NCBI RefSeq assembly: GCF_963676685.1
Contig: NC_092350.1
Span: forward strand, 45,057,705-45,121,704
Direction of reading: 5' to 3'
Source: Mytilus edulis
Lineage: Eukaryota > Mollusca > Bivalvia > Mytilida > Mytilidae
DNA length: 64,000 nt
The position numbers and the translations under genes are program-made. Under the pieces are notes generated by a model. The model made no database searches. It saw nothing but the letters and a program-made list of their open reading frames with translations, and was not told the DNA's origin. Shown piece by piece: positions 58,808-64,000 of this stretch (position 1 is the first letter of the stretch; every line of letters begins with the position of its first letter).

Positions 58808-59106
58808 CAATAATTTAATTTTGGATGTAACGCATCTTCTGATTGACTGACAGTGTTTTGTCTATCAGCTCAAAGACATAATTTTTTCATGTAACGGTAA
58901 AGTCATCATTTTCATGATTTACTCTGGCTTAAAATGGAATTTAGAATTAAATTATAAGAAATGACTGTAATATGTTTTCTGTTTATGTAGAAATAACATC
59001 CAAAATGTGGTGCACATTGAATAACCCTTGTAGCGTGTTATTTTAAAGTGTGCACCACATTTTTGATGTTATTTCGAATAGAAAAAAATATTACAGTCAT
59101 TCCTTA
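58808..59106. repeat. Fold-back repeat, copy 2, inverted relative to copy at 8722-9030
   Basis: It reads TAATTTAATTTTGGATGTAA, then GTAACGGTAAAGTCATC and TTAAATTATAAGAAATGACT. The palindrome follows: ATGACTGTAATATGTTTTCT...GTGGTGCACATTG on the left, TGTGCACCACATTTTTGATG...AATATTACAGTCATTCC on the right, around TTGTAGCGTGTTATTTT. Block order is the reverse of copy 1. Confidence 0.6.
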
Positions 59107-59989
59107 AATAGAAGGTAAAGACAAACCTTATTTAAGGGAAATCACTCCTATAAAGAGTTACTACTAGTCTTTTTACTATATCGGGAAAATTTAACTTGTA
59201 AGCATATCTTGCCTTGCTGATTATTTTTGTGAATACAAGTCACGGTCTATCTATTTACTATTTTTGTATCATATATAGCAAAATGCAAACAATGTGGTAA
59301 AACTCTTCATTAAAGGGCAATAAATCCAATAAGGAGTCGTCGGACGATTTCCACGTTCGTCTAAATTGTAGATCTTGTCAGTTTTGCCTATTTAAGATTC
59401 TATCTATCTGTTATAATTTTTAAGATAAAAAGCAAGAACGCAAAATATTAGTTAAAATCGTCTTCAGTGGGCCATTACACTAATAAGGAGTCGACTGACG
59501 ATTTTGACCATGTAACACTTGTTTGTAGAACTTGTCTTGCTGATATTTTTTGCAGTTTAAAGTTTTTCTCTCTATCTTTCATAGTTTCAAGATAATAGGC
59601 AAAATGCGAAAATTATAATATAATGGGCAATAACTTATATCAGAAGTCGTCTGACAGTTTCCATATTTAAATACAATTGGTAGAGCTAAACATTCTGAAT
59701 ATTTCTGCTAAGTCAGATTTTCTCTATTAAAAACGTTTTTCAAAATAATAGACAAAACTTGCATTTAACCCCTCTGTTCTATTTTTTTTTTTTTTGTCGT
59801 TGGCCATCTTGATTAAAAGGCAGGGTCATTGGACACATTTTTTAAATTAGATAACCCAATAATGATGGTGGCCAAGTTTGATAAAATTTGGCCCGGTAGT
59901 TTCAGAAGAGAGAATTTATGTAAAAGTAAGCATATGACTCTGCTCTAGCAACTGCTCTAGTTCATTACTTTAGGAATATTTAATTGAAG

Positions 59990-60465
59990 TCTGGAGCTGG
60001 CATGTCAGTTAACTGCTAGTAGTCTGTTATTATTTATGTCTTATTGTCATTTTGTTTATTTTCTTTGGTTACATCTTCTGACATCAGACTCGGACTTCTC
60101 TTGAACTGAATTTTAATGTGCGTATTGTTATGCGTTTACTCTTCTACATTGGCTAGAGGTATAGGGGGAGGGTTGAGATCTCATAAACATGTTTAACCCC
60201 GCCGCATTTTTGCGCCTGTCCCAAATCAGGAGCCTCTGGCCTTTGTTAGTCTTGTATTATTTTAATTTTAGTTTCTTGTGTACAATTTGGAAATTAGTAT
60301 GGCGTTCATTATCACTGAACTAGTATATATTTGTTTAGGGGCCAGCTGAAGGACGGGAATTTCTCGCTACATTGAAAACCTGTTGGTGACCTTCTGTTGT
60401 TGTTTTTTTCTATGGTCGGGTTGTTGTCTCTTTGGCACATTCCCCATTTCCATTCTCAATTTTAT
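59990..60465 (+). repeat. Dispersed mussel repeat (GGAGCTGGCATGTCAGTTAA ... CACATTCCCCATTTCCATTC)
   Basis: It begins TGGAGCTGGCATGTCAGTTA. It has GACATCAGACTCGGACTTCT, TGTTTAACCCCGCCGCATTT and GGGGCCAGCTGAAGGACGGG, and ends TTGTTGTCTCTTTGGCACAT followed by TCCCCATTTCCATTC. I recognise this unit as highly repeated in mussels. A related tail (TTTGCACATTTCCCATTTTC) is at 47137-47156. No open frame of note. Confidence 0.6.
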
Positions 60466-61348
60466 ATGACGACGGACGACGACGAAGGACGACGACGCGA
60501 CGACGACGAAGGACAACGACGCGACGACGGACGACGACGGTCGACGAACGACAAGTGGATCAAGATAGTATTTCGAGGGCAATACATCCTATACAAATCG
60601 ACTGACAATTTTGCTCATTTTGCGCTATGTGTAGATCTTATTTGGCTGAGCATTTTTGCCAATAACAATTTTTCTCTATTCTGTCCACAGGCACTTGTTT
60701 CTGTCAATGGGGTTTTTTACTATCCACACTCGTAATTACAGACAATTGAAAATAAAAGAGAGACGAACGATACCAAAGGGATATCAAAACTCATAAGTCG
60801 AAAACAAACTAAAAAAAAGTGATAAGAATAGTTAAAACTGACACTTCTGGCTAGGTTAGCTAAACATGTTTGTTAACCTTATAGAATTCAAATTCTATAT
60901 GGAGTGTCATTCACCTCATGCTATAAGAAAAGAAGAAATGGTTGCAGGAAATAACAAGATGTATTTTTTAGACTTTTTACAGGGAATTGTGTTATGGGAG
61001 GCGACACATAAAATGAAAGGTTCGAGCTTCATTCTACTTGATTTGACAACTCCGGAGAATGGGGTTCCAACCCTCACATACGCTGTTCCTTCTCGAGGTG
61101 CACACATTTATAATAGGTGAAATGGGAAAGCTGTCCCTTCTCCATCTTTCAAGATCTATCATTTTAACTTAATCAAGCGAGGGCTGTTCTTCAATTGTAT
61201 ATGCATACAATTAATTTAAATTACCTTTTCTCTCCATGAGACTCTAAAAAAATTAATCACCCTTAAATTTGAATAATAAACTGTTTACCAAATCATTATT
61301 TTACACTCAGTTCTGATTCTTGTCAGATCAAATCGACGGACATTCTCT

Positions 61349-61367
61349 GAAAACGAAAGTGAAAAAC
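61349..61367 (+). promoter_or_regulatory. ISRE/IRF-binding-like motif upstream of TRIM-like copy B
   Basis: GAAAACGAAAGTGAAAAAC contains GAAAGTGAAA, the same core as the motif at 39867. The flanks (TCTCTGAAAACG, GTAATTAAAATTCAGCTGG, ACCCTACTAAACAGGAAGG, TCATGTGACTGAATTGG) align in order with unit A (ATCTGAAACG, ATAAATTAAGGTGG, ACCCTACTTATCAACCAGG, ATCATGTGACCAATTT). This supports a shared upstream region about 5.6 kb from the copy B start. Function is inference. Confidence 0.45.
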
Positions 61368-61619
61368 AAATTGTAATTAAAATTCAGCTGGAACACAGTT
61401 GTGATAAAATGTTTTATAATTCAAATTGTCAATCTTTAATATAATTGTTTTGGCTAATATTATTAAAACACCCTACTTTAAAAGTTGTCATGATTCTTTT
61501 GTATTTTTATATATAGATATATACCCTACTAAACAGGAAGGTGAACTGTCATGTGACTGAATTGGTCGTCAAAGAATTGTAAAGTAATACTATACATATC
61601 CTTGATAGTTTGAATGAGG

Positions 61620-64000
61620 CTATTTAATTGATAAAAAGTCCATGTTCCATGATTGCAATCCCATTTTTACTATAAATGTGTCATACACTTACGAAATTGT
61701 CAAATCCGTCAAATCTCGTCCACTATAACATGCTAGCACCTTTTTAGGCTTTGAATAGGCAGATATACTGTTAGTCATGTTAAAAGTGAAAATGTGGCCT
61801 ACGGAAAGAAATATCTATCCGAATATTAAGACTTTTCCGTGTGATTTTTATCAATCCTATAGTTTAATTATTCTTCAGGGCAATATGTGATTAGCTCTAT
61901 TGGGTTCGCTGCATATTCTTACACCACAACAGTATGACACCTCATTAGTCTGACATCCAAATAGTCCGACTTCCAAAAAGTCCGTCACAAGTCGTAATTG
62001 AAAATCTAATTCGTAGAATCAATAGACTTGAATATAAAGGATGGAAAAAAATGTCAGCACTTCTAATCAGGTATGTAGGAAATACCATGATAATATAAAT
62101 AAAAGGCAATCGACATATTTGCCACATTTTATGTACTAAAATGTGTGACCTTGCTATTTAACGAAATAGCTCGCTGCTAAAAAGAAAATTTCATTGATTG
62201 ATTGACGTTTGACTACGTCCAGTGGAAAACATTTCATGCATGTTCAAGAAGAGAATAAATTATCAATTGATATAATAGGTAGGACCTTTATAAGGGAATC
62301 AACCGGAATAAGGCGCGACATTTGGACTGACACTGGAAAATGAGGGTATATCAGAGAGAGACAAATATCAAGCCTTGCAACAGTCTACCAACGGACTACT
62401 CAAAAGTTGGTACTGAACTCTCTCTTCTTGGGGCATCATATTTGTTGTTTCAATTATGACCGGACGTGGCTGCATACTTGCCGGTCGGGAAAAGGGCCAA
62501 AAGTGAAGTTTTGTGTAAACCATTGTCGCCCTTGGGGTGAATGTAACAGTCTCGCGTCGTAATAAGGAAAATCTCAATATACTCTCCAAAAAGATCAAAA
62601 CTGAAAAGATGTAATTTATTATGAAAAGAAACATAACCTTCGCTAAACTTGATCGAAATCTTTATGAAAAAAAGGATCGTCAAAATATCCACGATTATAT
62701 TTTATTCTTTCTGGAATAATGTTTATCAGTTGGGAAACTCGTAAAAAACGGATGTCATTTGCTGTCAACATGGGATAACAGCGAATATTTATTATACATT
62801 CGCAACTGGACGTTATGCAAAACAAAATACTTAGTACCAGGCGTGTTAGAATGGCTACGAGCGTACTTTAAAAGCAGTGATCTACGTTTTTATATTCTTA
62901 AAAATAAAAATTCTTAAACACAAAATAAAACTGTAACGGTATTCTATTCTTTCCAGATAAACAAATAATCGATTATCGGTCGACATGTTGATCTGTTGAG
63001 CAGCATAGGCAAATAATTATGTTACAAGACATTGGATCAATGACACGGAAATAACGTTTTTAAGCGTAAAGAAATGTTACATACAGAATATATCTGTATA
63101 GCGTGCTGATAATAACGTGCGTATTGTTCCCACGCCGAGTGTATCAGGTTGTTTGTTTTTGCTTCTTAATTTCGTTTGTATGGCATAGTTGTAGGAATCC
63201 TGATGTCTTAAACAGACCTAAAATCATTTTTGTAACAACCTTATATCCTCCTGTACTACACGAGAAGAACCCGAAACCACTGATGCGGTTGTATATGGTA
63301 ATAATCTGGACAATGTAACCAGAGAAAACAAATCATGTACATGTATGCCTCCTATTTCGGAATTGGAAACGACTGTGTTTAATCCTAAAATATGCTTGTT
63401 CTTTCCAATATTTCAGAATTATTTTATCTTTTGACGTAGACTTAGTTTTTGGCATGTTGGTATGTCACCATAAGTCATGTGCGGCTTTTCATTATAACTA
63501 ATGCATAGCATCGAACTTTTACAATGTGTAAAATCATTAATATCTTCTCAAGAATTCTGTCCTAGCCTGTAATCTAATGACTTATTCGCATTGTGCATGT
63601 TAACGTTCATCTGAATTAACCTTGGTAATATCAATTTGAGTGAACGGACACGGGTGCCAAAACATTGGAATATAAGGAAGGATAGCGGGAGTACGGGTTG
63701 AGGGAATCGGGAGTTAATGGAAGAACCGGGGGAAGACAGGGAGTATATTTCAAGAGTGAGCATAAAAAACATTCTATAAACATATATACATTGGTTTTCT
63801 GAATTTAACAGAAAAAAATCAATGATATTCTATCAGCACCAGTTTCTCCAAACAAAGAAACACGTTAAGATATGACATAAAACAACTTCTGAGTGACAGG
63901 GTAATTGACTTGTGGCAGGCACAATGGAAATGAGTTTTTTTGTACTCATTGTCCTTCAATGTCAAAATGTTTAAGCCTTCTAATTATTTCGACTTCACCG
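61620..64000. other. Right-hand stretch, no gene seen
   Basis: Only short open frames on either strand are present, none resembling a known family and none with a convincing splice context. The sequence is AT-rich without long repeats I can identify. It may still contain unrecognised upstream sequence of unit B or exons of a gene beyond the window. Confidence 0.4.

Larger units (their letters stand above)
58250..60610 (-). mobile_element. Diverged AGCTCACC-type array with GACGAC terminus, disrupted by two repeats
   Basis: Units of roughly 180 bp share TAGATCTTGTCTTGCTGATCA-like and GGGCAATAACTC...GGAGTCGTCTGACGATTT-like blocks. The right end is a (GACGACGAAG)n run at 60468-60550, the inverse of the GTCGTCGTCC terminus of this superfamily. 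It is interrupted by the fold-back repeat at 58808-59106 and by the 59990-60465 repeat. Boundaries are approximate. Confidence 0.5.
41035..61610 (+). repeat. Unit B of the direct segmental duplication, expanded by insertions
   Basis: It holds, in order, copies of FAR exons 10, 11, 12 and 13, the FAR 3' flank, the GTCGGCTGGAAAATAAA block (53108), the TRIM-like gene and the ISRE-like upstream block (61.3-61.6 kb). It is longer than unit A because of the LINE at 44.0 kb, MITEs at 50.5 and 53.5 kb and tandem-core elements at 56.3-60.6 kb. Over exon 13 I count about ten mismatches in 160 bases against unit A. The right end is approximate. Confidence 0.8.

Noticed and set aside
60367..60735. Frames with Asp/Arg- or Val/Ser-rich repeats
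   Set aside because: They translate the (GACGAC)n terminus of a repeat on either strand.
60866..61120. 84-aa frame (MFVNLIEFKFYMECH...)
   Set aside because: No recognisable domain and no splice context; ATG and stop occur by chance in open AT-rich sequence.
62368..62825. Overlapping minus-strand frames of 60-88 aa
   Set aside because: No family resemblance; frames overlap in different phases, with no splice or codon pattern favouring one.
1..64000. CRISPR arrays, operons, prokaryotic features
   Set aside because: Direct repeats here are long tandem satellites or transposon cores without unique spacers, and all real genes are spliced eukaryotic genes.

Overview
The window is AT-rich animal nuclear DNA, most likely from a marine mussel (Mytilus or a close bivalve). 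The organism call is inference. It rests on interrupted genes with GT-AG introns, a B-box/propeller immune-type gene, and many dispersed repeats of kinds I recognise from Mytilus and other bivalves. Examples are the AGCTCACCTGG...GTCCGTCGTC tandem-core elements, the GCGCGTCTGGCG unit and the AAGAAGATGTGGTATGAGTG unit. No prokaryotic or organellar features were seen.

Layout. 1-2.1 kb is non-coding, with a duplicated TATA-containing module near 1.0 kb. 2.16-3.07 kb holds the last (perhaps only) coding exon of a GT11 alpha-1,2-fucosyltransferase. 3.1-12 kb is a transposable-element zone. It contains a G-tract element with a ~162-bp tandem core, a 2.1-kb TIR element flanked by TA that encloses a candidate spliced minigene, a fold-back element, and an 800-bp near-perfect palindrome with a perfect 9-bp target duplication. 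12.07-28.67 kb is a complete 13-exon fatty acyl-CoA reductase gene (FAR1 type, 518 aa, all phases consistent), whose introns are full of MITEs and nested tandem-core elements. 34.87-36.56 kb (minus strand) is an intact 562-aa B-box/coiled-coil/beta-propeller protein with no RING (TRIM-like).

The main structural event is a direct tandem segmental duplication. Unit A runs from about 24.5 to 41.0 kb: FAR exons 10-13, downstream sequence, the TRIM-like gene and its putative promoter. Unit B runs from about 41.0 to at least 61.6 kb. Unit B starts inside FAR intron 9, so its FAR part never had exons 1-9 and is now a pseudogene with frameshifts, stops and a repeat inserted in exon 12. The TRIM-like copy in B has frameshifts and a small deletion. 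Comparing the two units gives empty sites that prove and relatively date several insertions. These include a 541-bp TTAA-flanked piggyBac-type MITE and a 583-bp AGGAGTAGG-TIR MITE. A 5'-truncated LINE with a 15-bp target duplication also lies in B. Matching IRF/ISRE-like motifs lie upstream of both TRIM-like copies and suggest interferon-pathway-like control of this gene.

61.6-64 kb shows no supported gene. Exon boundaries were read by eye from splice consensus, reading phase and family similarity. No alignment or database search was run.
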